Source of the DNA: Neobacillus pocheonensis
Lineage (GTDB): Bacteria; Bacillota; Bacilli; Bacillales; Cytobacillaceae
Reading direction: 5' to 3'
Length of the DNA stretch: 64,000 nucleotides
Assembly: GCA_023702235.1 (NCBI GenBank)
Contig: JAMQCR010000002.1
Coordinates: 248,001-312,000 of the forward strand
Each line of letters opens with the position of its first letter. Positions within the stretch are counted from its first letter, which is position 1. A program made the translations under genes and the position numbers. The notes under the pieces were generated by a model, which was not told the origin of the DNA, did no database searches, and saw only the letters and a program-made list of their open reading frames with translations. This document shows, piece by piece, positions 40,363 to 50,357 of this stretch.

Positions 40363-40459
40363 AGAAAACCCTGACTTTCCTGCATAACGTAGAAAAATCA
40401 GGGTTTTCACTTCCAAAATATGTCTTAGCGTATAAGAGCTTTTTGTCGGCAGCCCTTTC
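40363..40459 (+). repeat. CGTATAA-type dispersed repeat, longest copy
   Basis: An outer hairpin (GAAAACCCTGA ... TCAGGGTTTTC) is followed by CTTCCAAAATATGTCTTAGC, GTATAAGAGC and TTTTGTCGGCAG. Related copies lie at 8817-8860, 9661-9712 and 17991-18070 (minus). Confidence 0.7.
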
Positions 40460-40463
40460 CGTA

Positions 40464-41426
40464 TTAATTATTCCCTTTTTTCTCTTTTTCTTTTAAGACA
40501 TAGCTGAGCAAGTCCAGTAATATACGGGCTGCTACTTGTCCAGTCATGCCAGTAGGATCATATGGAGGAGCAACTTCTACTAAATCAAAACCGATGACTT
40601 CTCCTCTTTTGGCAATCCCTTTAAGCAATTCATTGACCTCATCGTAAGCAGCCCCCTGGAGATGGCGTACCTGTTCCAGGCGCGTTTGACGGATCGATCC
40701 CGTCAATGTCAATCGTTACATAATATTTCTCGCCCGCGGGAATTAACTCCAGTACTTCTTTAAGTCCCACCTTTCTCATCTGACGCGGTGATAGAATCAC
40801 GCTGCCATATTCTCTTGCTGCGTCGACGTCTTCTTTTTTGCTGCTGCTAATCCCTCGAATGCCAAATTGAAATATTTTCTGAACATGATCCAGCTCAGAT
40901 AAACGGCGGATGCAATTTCCGTGGCCATACCGCATTCCCGAGCGGTGATCCGCCCAGTCTAAATGGGCATCAATTTGAATTACATGAAACGGTCCTAGAT
41001 CTTCAAGTCCTTTTCCGACTGCTGCTGTGATGGAATGATCGCCGCCTAATACAACCGGCATAGCACCTTTGGAAATAATTTTTCGGATTGCTTCTTCTGT
41101 ATTCTCATGGCACTGCATAATATCTCCGTGTACCATGTCTACATCACCGCAGTCGACGACTTTCCATTCACGCCCAAGGTACATAATATCGTTTTCAATA
41201 TCATAAGCACCATCCAGACCGAAACTATATAATGTAGAGCCTTCGCGGATTCCTCTAGGGCCATTCTTGCTCCTGATTTCCATTGTGTACCCATGTCATT
41301 AGGCACCCCAATGACCGCTACATCTGCGTCAAGCTGGTTCAGGTTCGCACACATTGGGTATTTCCCAAAAGTACAAATTCCTGTAAATGGTAAATTTAAA
41401 AACTACTTTTCATCACGATTAGACAT
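40464..41426 (-). pseudogene. ureohydrolase (agmatinase/arginase family), three lesions
   Basis: The gene begins at ATG 41426 behind GGAGG (MSNRDEK, then TAG, then FLNLPFTGICTFGKYP). Next comes VAVIGVPNDMGTQWKSGAR, a one-base loss in AGAAAT, then GPRGIREGSTLYSFG and the binuclear Mn sites VVLGGDHSITAA, QIDAHLDWADH and TIDIDGIDPSNAPGTGTPSP. A one-base loss in a G run near 40655 leads to DEVNELLKGIAKRGEVIGFD up to 40464. Ureohydrolases split agmatine, guanidinobutyrate or similar guanidino compounds to urea and amine. First enzyme of the catabolic cluster; clearly inactive as read. Confidence 0.9.
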
Positions 41427-41541
41427 TCATGCTGCCTCCTTCTAAATTTTCATCCACACTTTTTCCTTATACAAGGCTTTTTGCTGGCAGGCCATTTCTT
41501 AACCGAAGATTTTAAATTCTACTTTTATACTTTTTACACAA

Positions 41542-42725
41542 TTAATTTTCAATTAAAGTTGTGGTTTTCACCTCATAAGTCTTTTGAAATAAGTTCAGAT
41601 AGTCTTCTTTTGTCAAATCCCTTGAATTCGCCTGAGTACACAAATGTTTAAAGGCTCCTTCCGCTAGGAAAGGGAAGTCTTCGTTATTTACATTGCCTAA
41701 ATCCCGGAAGCTAGGAATGCCGATTTTATTTGCCAGCTCTTTTAACAACACAACACCTTCGTACGCCGTTTCTTCAATTGTTTTTCCTTCAGGATTTGCC
41801 CCAAGCTTGATTGCTACTATGGCGTGCTTTTCTGGATTTGAAGGAATATTAAATTCAAATACATGTGGAAGAAAGATAGAATTCGCCACTCCATGTGGAG
41901 TATCATAGAGTCCTCCAAGTGGTTTGCCATCGCATGTACAGCCCCAAGATCCGTGTTATCAAAGGCGATACCTGCAACTAAACTGCCCAAAAGCATATTT
42001 TTCCTAGCCTCTAAATCATGCCCATTTTCTACTGCTAATGGAAGGTATTTGGCTATTAATTCAATGGCATATAGTCCCAAAGCATCTGAAAGTGGTTGAG
42101 CAACTTTGCAGGTATAAGCTTCAATTGCATGTGTGAGTGCATCCATTCCTGTAGCTGCTGTAATCGATTTAGGTAATGTTAACGTCAATTCAGGATCGAC
42201 AAGTGCCAGTTTAGGAGCGATTTTCAAATCTAGTATCGCCTCCTTCTGTTTCGTCACGGTATCGGTAATGACAGAACCTCTTGTAACTTCACTACCGGTA
42301 CCTGAAGTTGTCGGAATACAAATTAGTGGAGGGATTTCCCGTTCTAGTAAATTTACGCCGTAACGTTCTCTTAGCTCTCCTCCATGTGTAAAAAGTGTCC
42401 CAATTGCTTTAGCTGTATCCATTGAACTTCCGCCGCCAAGACCAATTAAAAGATTGATGTTCTCGTTTTTAAACTGTTGATAAGCACTCTCGCAATCTAC
42501 ATCTTTTGGATTAGGTGATATTTCATCATAAACAATATAATTGACACCTTCTTGATCTAATGACTGTGTGATTTTTTCCAAAATTCCTGTTTGTGCAAGT
42601 CCTTTATCGGTAATAATAAGGGCTTTTTTCCCACCTAATTCTTTAGCCCTTTTCCCAATATTCTTTACTTTCCCATTCCCAAACTCTATAGAAGTAGGCA
42701 GATTAAAATGAAAATCCCATAACAT
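41542..42725 (-). pseudogene. iron-containing alcohol dehydrogenase, frameshifted
   Basis: Fe-ADH (group III) family. NAD site GGGSSMDTAKAIGTL, PTTSGTGSEVTRGSVITD and the metal region GMDALTHAIEAYTCKVAQPL are in the first frame. After AVHAMANHL the frame slips near 41917: LGGLYDTPHGVANSIFLPHV (metal His) continues in another frame to 41542, where NLFQKTYEVKTTTLIEN ends it. One base is missing in GCAAACCACTTGG. Total ~394 residues, normal for the family. Would oxidise an alcohol or reduce an aldehyde in the same pathway as the next gene. Confidence 0.9.
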
Positions 42726-42781
42726 AATTAATTTCCTCCTTTATTTATTAAATATTTTGAATTTAATATTTATATTTTTAA

Positions 42782-44254
42782 TTAATTGCTAAACCATTCA
42801 GTTGGCTTAACATCTAAATTAATATTGATTTGTTTTACCTCAGTAAACGTATCCAAACCAAAGGTTCCTAACCCGCGGCCAATCCCGCTCTGCTTGTAAC
42901 CTCCCCACGGTGCTTCATTATAGGCGAGGTTATAAGCATTAACATAGGTAATTCCGGCTCTTACTTTTTTAATAACCCTCAACGCTTTGGCACCATCTTG
43001 TGAAAAAACACCTGCTGCAAGCCCGTATGAAGTATCATTTGCCAGCTGGATTGCTTCCGCCACATCTTTAAACTTTTGAACGACAAGAACTGGTCCAAAA
43101 ATCTCTTCCTGAACAATTCTCATGTCAGGTCTGGTGTCAACAAATATTGTTGGCTCAAAGAAATAACCATTTTCAAGCCCGTTGCTTGTGATACGGTTGC
43201 CACCGCAAGCTAATGTAGCCCCTTCGTCTAAGCCAATTTGAATATATTCAAGGATCTTCTTCATATGGTCTTCACTTACAAGCGGACCCATCTCGGTAGA
43301 CGAATCATCCCCAGGGCCAACCTGAATCTTTTTCGCTCTTTCTACCAATCTAGCAATGAATTTATCATGAATACTCTCTTCTAACAGTAAACGGGATCCC
43401 GCATTACATACTTGGCCGGCATTGGTAAAAATTCCATTCAAAGTATAATCGATGGCTGTCTCAAAATCTGCGTCAGCGAAAACAATATTTGGCGACTTGC
43501 CGCCTAGTTCGAGTGAAATGTTTTTAATATTTCCTGTTGCTGAATTCATGATGCTTCTACCCGTTGCTGTACTACCTGTAAAAGAAATCAGATCCACCTT
43601 TTGGCTTTCCGCTATTTCATTTCCTACTGTTGAACCACCTCCTAAAACTAGATTTGCAACACCAGCAGGTATCCCCACTTCTTCCATGATCTCAAATAAT
43701 TTGTAAGTGGTGACCGGAGTGATTTCAGCTGGTTTAAATACAAGTGTATTTCCCGCAGCAAGCGCAGGGGCTATTTTCCATGCTCCCGTCAACAATGGAA
43801 AATTCCATGGAGCAATAAGTCCGCATACACCGACAGGTTCCCGAATAACCATGGCTTGTACAGGATCGGCAACAGAATACGTTTGCCCATTTGGCTTTGT
43901 CACTAACCCAGCATAGTATCGAAAGCAATTCACGGTATCAGCAATATCAAACTCTGATTCTTTAAGGGGTTTTCCCGTATTCTCTGTTTCAAGTTTGCTA
44001 AGCTCGCCTGCCTTTTCTTCAATCTTATCCGCTATTTTAAATAAGTAGGTTGCACGTTCAGATGCCGGTAAGTCTGACCAAATTCCGGAGTCAAAAGCTG
44101 TTCGTGCTGCATTAATCGCCATTTGGGCTTCTTCTCTACTTCCCTGCGGAGCCTCAGCCATGATTTTACCGTTTGCAGGATTCACAACATGACTCTTATC
44201 TCCTCTTAATGAATCCATCCATTCACCATTAATAAACATTTTCAACTTCAGCAT
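42782..44254 (-). CDS. aldehyde dehydrogenase (ALDH superfamily)
   Basis: 490 residues, GGAGG nine bases before the ATG. Rossmann elements GLIAPWNFPLLTGAWKIAPA and SFTGSTATG, catalytic Glu in SLELGGKSPNIVF and catalytic Cys in TNAGQVCNAGSRLLLEE; EEIFGPVLVV closes the site. Close in type to betaine-aldehyde / gamma-aminobutyraldehyde dehydrogenases, which oxidise amino-aldehydes from polyamine or choline breakdown with NAD+. The neighbours (ureohydrolase, permease) favour an amino-aldehyde. Intact. Confidence 0.93.
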   Translation of the reverse strand: MLKLKMFINGEWMDSLRGDKSHVVNPANGKIMAEAPQGSREEAQMAINAARTAFDSGIWSDLPASERATYLFKIADKIEEKAGELSKLETENTGKPLKESEFDIADTVNCFRYYAGLVTKPNGQTYSVADPVQAMVIREPVGVCGLIAPWNFPLLTGAWKIAPALAAGNTLVFKPAEITPVTTYKLFEIMEEVGIPAGVANLVLGGGSTVGNEIAESQKVDLISFTGSTATGRSIMNSATGNIKNISLELGGKSPNIVFADADFETAIDYTLNGIFTNAGQVCNAGSRLLLEESIHDKFIARLVERAKKIQVGPGDDSSTEMGPLVSEDHMKKILEYIQIGLDEGATLACGGNRITSNGLENGYFFEPTIFVDTRPDMRIVQEEIFGPVLVVQKFKDVAEAIQLANDTSYGLAAGVFSQDGAKALRVIKKVRAGITYVNAYNLAYNEAPWGGYKQSGIGRGLGTFGLDTFTEVKQININLDVKPTEWFSN

Positions 44255-44280
44255 TTTTACAAACCTCCAGTATGTTATTT

Positions 44281-45669
44281 TTACCTTACATGTTGAGGGA
44301 TAACCTCTCGATCAATGTCTTGGACATTTTGTGGAATCATTTCTTTATCAAAATGAAACTCAGGAAGTGGTTGGCGGAACCATTTCGTCATATAGACAAG
44401 ATAAATCAAGCCGCATGCCATCCAGATGCCCCCGAGAATCAACGCATCCATTTCTAAATGCGACCATAACCATATCGTAAACGCTGCGCCAATGAGTGGT
44501 AATAATAGGTACCGAATGCAATCCATAAAAGAACGCTTATGATTTCTGATAAAATAATGGGCGATAACAGATAGATTTACAGATGTAAAGGCAATTAACG
44601 CTCCAAAATTGATAAACTTAATAACTTGTTCTAGGGTTAATAGAATTGCGAGTAAAGAAACTGCGCCAATCACAATAATGCCAAGTGACGGTGTTTTAAA
44701 TTTAGGATGAATGTATCCAAATATATTTTTGGGTAATACGGAATCTCGTCCCATCGCATATAACACTCGCGATGCGCTTGTGATTGAAGCGATTCCTGAA
44801 GAGAAATTACCAATAATCACTGCTGTAATAAAAATGGACTTAAATAAATTTCCTCCGACAAGCACTGCAATTTCAAGGGCTGCAGAATCAGCATTTTTGA
44901 ATGAAATGCCCGGATTCACCAATTGTGCTAAGTAAGATGAGCCAATATACAAAACTCCGATAAACAATAGCATGATAATAATGGCTCTTGGAATCGTTTT
45001 TTCGGGATTGATTGTTTCCTCTGATAAAGTGGTGAGTGAGTCAAAGCCAAGAAAACTAAAACAAAGAATGGTAGCACCTGCCAAAATATCGGACATGGAA
45101 ACATTTGCATCAAACAATGGCTTAATTGAGAAAAGACTACCCGTCCCTACTCCTTCTGATAAACTTTTGAAGGATAATATCCAGAAAAGGCAAACAAAAA
45201 TGACTTGAGCAATAACAAAAATTTTACTAGTTATTGCTGATATCTCCACACCTAGTATGCTCGGAGATACTATGCTTGCAGTCAACACAATTACCCACAC
45301 ATAATGCGGGATTCCAGGAAATACAGCACTTAAAAAGACAGTGGACATCAAGCAGGTAACCATAGGCGTTAATATATAATCAAGCATAATAGTCCAACCG
45401 ACAATGAACCCAACCTCAGAATTAATAGATTTTTGCGTAAAGGAATAGGCTGAACCTGAGATCGGGTAGGCTTTCGCCATCTTGCCATAGCTGAGAGCTG
45501 TAAAAATTATTGCTAGAAAAGCAATAATGTATGCAGTCGTAATAACACCTCTTGAGGTAACGACAGCAATTCCATAGGTATTAAAAAACACCATGGGGTT
45601 ATTCCATGCAATCCCTAAAAAAACAACCTGTGACAAAGTAAGTGTTCTTGCAAGCGCTTTCTGTTTCAT
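44281..45669 (-). CDS. APC-family amino acid/polyamine permease
   Basis: 462 residues, about twelve membrane segments. N-terminal FLGIAWNNPMVFFNTYGIAV and SYGKMAKAYPISGSAYSFTQ match the substrate-binding helix 1 and the GSAY-type motif of APC transporters; ILCFSFLGFDSLTTLSEETI is the helix 6 region. Similar in type to PuuP-like putrescine/amino-acid importers. Ribosome site GGAGGGAG. First gene of the minus-strand catabolic operon, with the aldehyde dehydrogenase 27 bases behind it. Confidence 0.9.
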   Translation of the reverse strand: MKQKALARTLTLSQVVFLGIAWNNPMVFFNTYGIAVVTSRGVITTAYIIAFLAIIFTALSYGKMAKAYPISGSAYSFTQKSINSEVGFIVGWTIMLDYILTPMVTCLMSTVFLSAVFPGIPHYVWVIVLTASIVSPSILGVEISAITSKIFVIAQVIFVCLFWILSFKSLSEGVGTGSLFSIKPLFDANVSMSDILAGATILCFSFLGFDSLTTLSEETINPEKTIPRAIIIMLLFIGVLYIGSSYLAQLVNPGISFKNADSAALEIAVLVGGNLFKSIFITAVIIGNFSSGIASITSASRVLYAMGRDSVLPKNIFGYIHPKFKTPSLGIIVIGAVSLLAILLTLEQVIKFINFGALIAFTSVNLSVIAHYFIRNHKRSFMDCIRYLLLPLIGAAFTIWLWSHLEMDALILGGIWMACGLIYLVYMTKWFRQPLPEFHFDKEMIPQNVQDIDREVIPQHVR

Positions 45670-45739
45670 AACTCAACTCCCTCCGTGTTAATAAATTTAA
45701 TTCTTAGATGATTTAGAAGATTTCGTATTTTTATTGTAA

Positions 45740-45760
45740 ACCTTGTTGTTACACAAAGGT
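45740..45760. promoter_or_regulatory. possible MerR-type operator
   Basis: ACCTTGT followed by CAAAGGT with TGTTACA between them forms a dyad in the 130-base divergent gap of permease and MerR gene. TTGTTA (45745-45750) with a long spacer to a TATATT-like -10 fits MerR-controlled promoters. Confidence 0.45.
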
Positions 45761-45796
45761 CAATAGGTGTATTATATTATTTGAGGGGGGATTACA

Positions 45797-46630
45797 CTGA
45801 TAGTAAAGGAAAAATTAACCATTGGTGAAATGGCGATGTTACGAGGGTTAACGACGGAGACCTTACGCCACTATGATCGGATTGACCTATTCAAACCGCA
45901 ATATGTCGATCCAGATTCGGGGTATCGCTACTATTCTATTTATCAATATGAAGTTTTAGGGACCATTAAAGAGTTGCGGCAACTTGGAATGAGTACGGAC
46001 GAAATAAAGGACTATTTTAAAGAACGTAATTTTAATAAGTCCTTGGATATTCTGAAAGCCAAGCATACGGAACTTATATCAAAACTGAGTGAATTACATG
46101 ACTTGGAGGAAAATATTCGGGGAAAAATTGGATACTTGGAGCATGTAGCGAAAGAAAAAGAACTTCAATCGGTGTTTTTCCGCGAAATAGGAAGAAGGAA
46201 GTTAATTACCTTAAATGAAAAAATAAATAATAATTTGGAACTCAGTTATGGTGTTATAAGGTTAGAGAATATGCTCACCGAGAAGACACCAATTCTGGCT
46301 AGTAATAGACTAGGCATTATCATCCAGGAAGCGGATCTTAGAACGAAACGGTTTGAAGAACCATCCACTGTTTTTGTAGTGGCAAAAGATAAAGAAAAAA
46401 TACCAAAACGGTGCCAAATGACGGTTCCTGCCGGGTTATTTGCGTGTATTCGTTATAACGGGGAATTATTATGGAATCGAAGCGAAAGTTTGAGTAAGAT
46501 ATTGAAATATATTGATGAAACTGAATATCGCATAACCGGCGATGCTCTGCAAATTATGCACGTCGATATTACAATCACAGATAAACCAAATGAGATTACA
46601 TTCGAAATTCAAGTTCCAGTTCAAATTTAG
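45797..46630 (+). CDS. MerR-family transcriptional regulator
   Basis: The helix-turn-helix needs the residues in front of the first ATG (45830): KEKLTIGEMAMLRGLTTETL, then HYDRIDLFKPQYVDPDSGYR. In-frame candidates are CTG (45797, seven bases behind GAGGGGG) or ATA (45800); no ATG, GTG or TTG is available. Helix LGTIKELRQLGMSTDEIKDY and a coiled-coil linker precede a GyrI-like effector domain. Probably the activator of the divergent amine catabolic operon. A palindromic repeat directly follows the stop. Confidence 0.85.
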   Translation: MIVKEKLTIGEMAMLRGLTTETLRHYDRIDLFKPQYVDPDSGYRYYSIYQYEVLGTIKELRQLGMSTDEIKDYFKERNFNKSLDILKAKHTELISKLSELHDLEENIRGKIGYLEHVAKEKELQSVFFREIGRRKLITLNEKINNNLELSYGVIRLENMLTEKTPILASNRLGIIIQEADLRTKRFEEPSTVFVVAKDKEKIPKRCQMTVPAGLFACIRYNGELLWNRSESLSKILKYIDETEYRITGDALQIMHVDITITDKPNEITFEIQVPVQI

Positions 46631-46655
46631 GGACGAGGGAAACGTCTCCTTGTCC
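46630..46655. repeat. REP-like palindrome, second copy
   Basis: GGGACGAGG and CTCCTTGTCC around a short loop, directly after the MerR stop; related to 3599-3629. Confidence 0.5.
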
Positions 46656-46673
46656 TTACTCTGTCTTAATGGT

Positions 46674-47106
46674 TTATAGGGAACGAGTAAATACCATAGT
46701 GGTATGGCTAATCAAACTATCATAACTGAGGATGGTTGGTAAGTTTTTACTATCAAATTCATAATTGTACGGGGGCCTGCCATTTATATTAACGAATTCT
46801 CGTATTTTTTCAATTAGGAATTCTTTAGATATCCTTTATGGAAAGTAAGTCCTGCTTCCAAAGGAGCATCTGTAAAACTATTAAAATGGCGATAGAACAC
46901 TGATATACTTTGATAATTAGGGTTTTCACTTTTTTTATTGAGTTTTTGAAGAAAATCAATAAGATCTTCTTTCTCATAAGTGTAGTGAGTAAAGTATCAA
47001 TTTATAGCTTATTATCTAAATTAATTGGTCTTGCTTCTATCTTATAAGGCTGCATAAGTAAGAAAAAGACACTGAATGTAATTAATAATTTTAATTTTTT
47101 TTTCAT
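46674..47106 (-). pseudogene. secreted protein of unknown family, decayed
   Basis: Starts at ATG 47106 with the signal peptide KKKLKLLITFSVFFLLMQPY and IEARPINLDNKL, then a TAA. In another frame FTHYTYEKEDLIDFLQKLNK, YQSISVFYRHFNSFTDAPLE and AGLTFHKGYLKN continue, and after one more shift FLIEKIREFVNINGRPPYNY and FDSKNLPTILSYDSL run to the stop at 46674. Intact length would be about 143 residues. I do not recognise the family. Confidence 0.55.
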
Positions 47107-47205
47107 ATTATCTGCCTTTCATGCTCTTATTTATGTTTACTGTTACCAATTTTAAGGAAGTTATATATATATATATATTTACATTGAAAGGATTTTTTTA
47201 AATAA

Positions 47206-47682
47206 CTACCCAGCAAAAAAGACAGAGCTGATATGCCCTGCCTCTTGTGTTCCCACTAAAGTGACAATTTTCCCTATTCCACCTTTTGAACCTGTTGCAT
47301 AGAGTGTATTACCATCAGGAGAATAAGCTAGTCCCCACGTATTGTCAAGACTCAGTGAGACATTCGTACCTATAAGCTTTCCGCTTGTCAGATCTACAAT
47401 GTTAAGCCCCTCCCCACCATAACCTCCTCCATCTAAGGCTACAGCAGTCTTTCCATTTGGATTAACAGCAATGGAAATTGGGTTTCCAGGAAATTCGATT
47501 TGCTTCCCGGCAGGTGTGAGCAAATGATTATCAGCAGTTTGAACTGAGCCGTTGGGTTGTAGTCCCACTAAGTTACTTCCAAATGCACCATCCTTTGCTG
47601 CATAAGCACTAAAAGAACCAATAAATACAGTGCTTAATGCAAGTCCAGCAATCAGTTTTTTCTTCTTTTTAAATTTCCCCAA
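47206..47682 (-). pseudogene. YncE-like beta-propeller exported protein, N-terminal part
   Basis: Start TTG at 47682 (AAAGGGAG eight bases before). Signal peptide KKKKKLIAGLALSTVFIGSF, then YVTN/YncE-type blades (PISIAVNPNGKTAVALDGGG, LNIVDLTSGKLIGTNVS, WGLAYSPDGNTLYATGSKGG). Related proteins are several hundred residues long and often carry a phosphoesterase domain; here the frame ends after about two and a half blades. Likely a truncated remnant. Confidence 0.7.
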
Positions 47683-47843
47683 ATCTTTCACTCCCTTTTC
47701 TAGAAGAATCTAATAATTTTTAAAATACTTTAACTAGGATACTAGGAATTCGTAAATCCTTTATAAGGGTAAAAGCGTAATGTAAATAAAGCAAAATAAA
47801 GACTGGCAAACAACTCTTCGTCATAGGAGTTGGTTTCTAGATA

Positions 47844-48197
47844 TTAAAGCCCATCTATTCTTCTTACAGCTTTTTCCACCATACTTGCAATATCGCTATT
47901 CACCTGATTGGCATCTAAGTTCTACGCCCTTACCGTAATCATTAATGTTGAATCGTTAATCGCTGGCATGTAATCACGCTGCATTTGATAAGCTGAGAAC
48001 CCGCCCCACAGCATAATCAGAAGGATCGACATCAAAACCAGCACAGAACGTTTCGATACTACTTCTATCAATCGTACTATCGTTTTGCTATCCCTTTTTT
48101 GGGCATGTGAATGATCATTTGTTGCCTTTTCCATCTCACTCTTTTCATTTTTTTCTCTCCCCTTTTGCCTTGTAAAAATTTTTGAATAAAAATACAA
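47844..48197 (-). pseudogene. RND efflux permease (SwrC/AcrB type), N-terminal stub
   Basis: About 45 hydrophilic residues are followed by VSKRSVLVLMSILLIMLWGG (first membrane helix) and QMQRDYMPAINDSTLMITVR, the standard start of a Gram-positive RND pump. A TAG at 47922 interrupts it; NLDANQVNSDIASMVEKAVR continues in frame and the rest of the ~1000 residues is missing. The best start is Met at 48134. Non-functional. Confidence 0.85.
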
Positions 48198-48561
48198 GGC
48201 AATGAACGTTGATTTCAGGTAATACGATCGTGTCCCTTGCCAGAAAGAAGCTTATCATGGTCCGACACGCTTAATAAATTCCATAAAACTGTATACCGTA
48301 TTAAGTAAATCTTAAAATAACCTTTAGATATTATTGCAATCGCATTTAATCTTATTGCCCTAGAACCCATTTACGAAACTTTTACATTCGATTTACTCTC
48401 TATTAAAATTTGTCACTTACAATTTAGCAAAAAGCAAATTGTAGGGTTTGAATTTAAAAACGACTAAACTAAAAGCTGATTGTAATCTTCTTTTTTTAAA
48501 TTAAAATCAATTGTAGTATTTATGAAGATATAATGATGTGATCTGTTTAAGTTGAGGTGAA
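48198..48561. other. intergenic region upstream of the LysR gene
   Basis: A short minus-strand tail (LLSVSDHDKLLSGKGHDRIT, stop near 48219) may be the end of a lost gene. The rest is AT-rich; the LysR promoter should lie at 48450-48540. Confidence 0.3.
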
Positions 48562-49470
48562 ATGATGAATTTTGAACAAATGGAGTATATTATAAATGTT
48601 GCAAACGAGATGTCAATTTCAAAAGCAGCTGAAAAATTATTTATTTCACCTTCAGGGATGAGTCAATCTATTACCCAGTTGGAAAATGAGCTTGGCATTA
48701 AAATCTTTAATCGATCAAAACAAGGAGTTACTCCTACTTTTGAAGGTAAAATCGTTATTTCTAAAGCAATGACTTTGCTAAACACCATTAAAGAACTAAA
48801 TAAAGAAATTTATGAGTGTAAAAATAGTAATCAAACTCATTTAAAAATCTTAACTGCTCCTACCTTTACTTTTATACTTCAAGAAACAATGGTAAAGTTT
48901 AATTCAGAAAATCAAAATATTACCTTCGAATTAATAGAGCAAAACCCTACCGAAATTATTCAGAATTTCAATAAGGAAAATTATGACTTTGCTTTAATTC
49001 CCGCTTCTTTAGACGATTTAAAAAAAGAAAAAAATATTCATTTTGAACATATTCATACAGGGCACATTTGTATAGCGGTTGGTAAAAATTCACCTTTTTA
49101 TCATCATGATTATGTAACACCTAGTGGATTAAAAGATTCAAAATTAGTGATGTATAATTCATCTGACTATAAAAAGGTAATCAAATTAACAAAACCGAAG
49201 TTAAATCAAGTGTTAGTTAGTTCGAATAGCAGCAGCCTTCTTTATAAGCTGGTAAAAGAAAGCCAAGCCCTCTTGTTTTTGCATGATTTTTCAATTAAAA
49301 AAAGTTCAATGGTTATAAATGGAGATATAAAAATTATCCCATTAAAGGAAGAAAAGTATTTTCCAGTTGATTTCTGGCTTATTTATTTAGAAACGAAAAA
49401 TTTAACGAAAGTAGCTAGGGAATTTATGGATGGCTTTTTAGACAATTTAAAAAAAGCATTTAATTTATAG
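48562..49470 (+). CDS. LysR-family transcriptional regulator
   Basis: 302 residues, intact. Winged helix at 5-65 (YIINVANEMSISKAAEKLFI, PSGMSQSITQLENELGIKIF) and a two-lobed effector domain (LKILTAPTFTF, YDFALIPASLDDLKKEKN, HICIAVGKNSPF). GAGGTGA precedes the ATG pair. The protein is unusually rich in Lys and Asn, reflecting AT-rich DNA. Its target is not evident: upstream is a broken RND pump and downstream only remnants. Confidence 0.92.
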   Translation: MMNFEQMEYIINVANEMSISKAAEKLFISPSGMSQSITQLENELGIKIFNRSKQGVTPTFEGKIVISKAMTLLNTIKELNKEIYECKNSNQTHLKILTAPTFTFILQETMVKFNSENQNITFELIEQNPTEIIQNFNKENYDFALIPASLDDLKKEKNIHFEHIHTGHICIAVGKNSPFYHHDYVTPSGLKDSKLVMYNSSDYKKVIKLTKPKLNQVLVSSNSSSLLYKLVKESQALLFLHDFSIKKSSMVINGDIKIIPLKEEKYFPVDFWLIYLETKNLTKVAREFMDGFLDNLKKAFNL

Positions 49471-49543
49471 AGATACACAGCAAAACTATATTTTATATAA
49501 TCAGAAAGTAGGAAGTATGTGGTAAAAAAACAAATGAGTATTT

Positions 49544-49648
49544 TTACTTATAATACTTATCATGTTAAGCATTCTTTCACATGCTTATGCAAATGTTCAT
49601 GTTAAAGGTTATTTCAGAAAAGAAAAAATCTACTCTTTCTGCACATAA
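49544..49648 (+). pseudogene. exported-protein N-terminal stub
   Basis: A plus-strand frame encodes VFLLIILIMLSILSHAYANV and HVKGYFRKE, then a stop. The signal peptide and HVKGYxRK start resemble small exported proteins of Bacillus with a HVKGYxRKDGTYV motif. No in-frame start codon is left. Remnant. Confidence 0.4.
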
Positions 49649-49669
49649 TTCTGGAGCTAGTCGCTCTAA

Positions 49670-50058
49670 TTATGTCCCCTTTGAATCATCAAGCAATATA
49701 TCTTCAAAATTGTAACCATATTTCGCCAGGATAGTTGGGATTTCAGAGTTTTTAATTACAGATCTATATATCTTTTCATGAATTTCCTCTTCTTTATTAT
49801 CAAGGAGGAAATGAACCATATGAGAGAATGCTGTCTGGGATACATCGTGCAATAATCCCGCAATTTGTTCCTCTACTAAACGACTGAGCTTTTTAATTAA
49901 TAGCCATCACACCTATTGAGTGTTCTAAACGAGTTACATTCCATTTTTCATTAACTAAGTAACTTGCCCCCCATGGTGAATACCCTTTAATCTTGGTACT
50001 GGCTTCCACAATATTAATTCCTCAATTACTTTATCTAAATCAAATTCCCCTTACATAT
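49670..50058 (-). pseudogene. HD-superfamily phosphohydrolase remnant
   Basis: Three minus-strand pieces join: EFDLDKVIEELILWKPVPRL and KGIHHGG; then SYLVNEKWNVTRLEHSIGVM (first His); then KKLSRLVEEQIAGLLHDVSQ, TAFSHMVHFLLDN and KYGYNFEDILLDD to the stop at 49670. HSIGVM and LLHDVSQTAFSH are the metal ligands of HD phosphohydrolases (dNTPase/nucleotidase-like). At least two frameshifts and missing ends; inactive. Confidence 0.75.
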
Positions 50059-50209
50059 CGTCTGATATAAGCACTAAATTTCCCCCTTAGTATGTAATAA
50101 AAAAGTATATAGTTTAATTATTAGTCCTTTGAACCCCGTTCCTTTGAAAAGAACAGCAACAATTTATTAAACTAATCTGCTTACGTTAGTTAAAGTACAT
50201 TTCTTCACA

Positions 50210-50272
50210 ATCTTCTAATAAACTTTAACATAAATATCCAATTTCCTTATAAAGAGTTATTCCATAAAATGG
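50210..50272. repeat. 63-bp repeat, copy 2
   Basis: Matches 27786-27848; shared core CTTATAAAGAGTTATTCCA. Confidence 0.7.
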
Positions 50273-50357
50273 CCCTTATCTATAGTATCCAGCTCAAAAT
50301 AGTTGAAAGAATGCACCTTTTATCGTTGATTACATGTAGTCATAGATACACTTTTTA

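Noticed and set aside
47159..47180. AT dinucleotide run
   Set aside because: Simple sequence in AT-rich intergenic DNA; no feature assigned.
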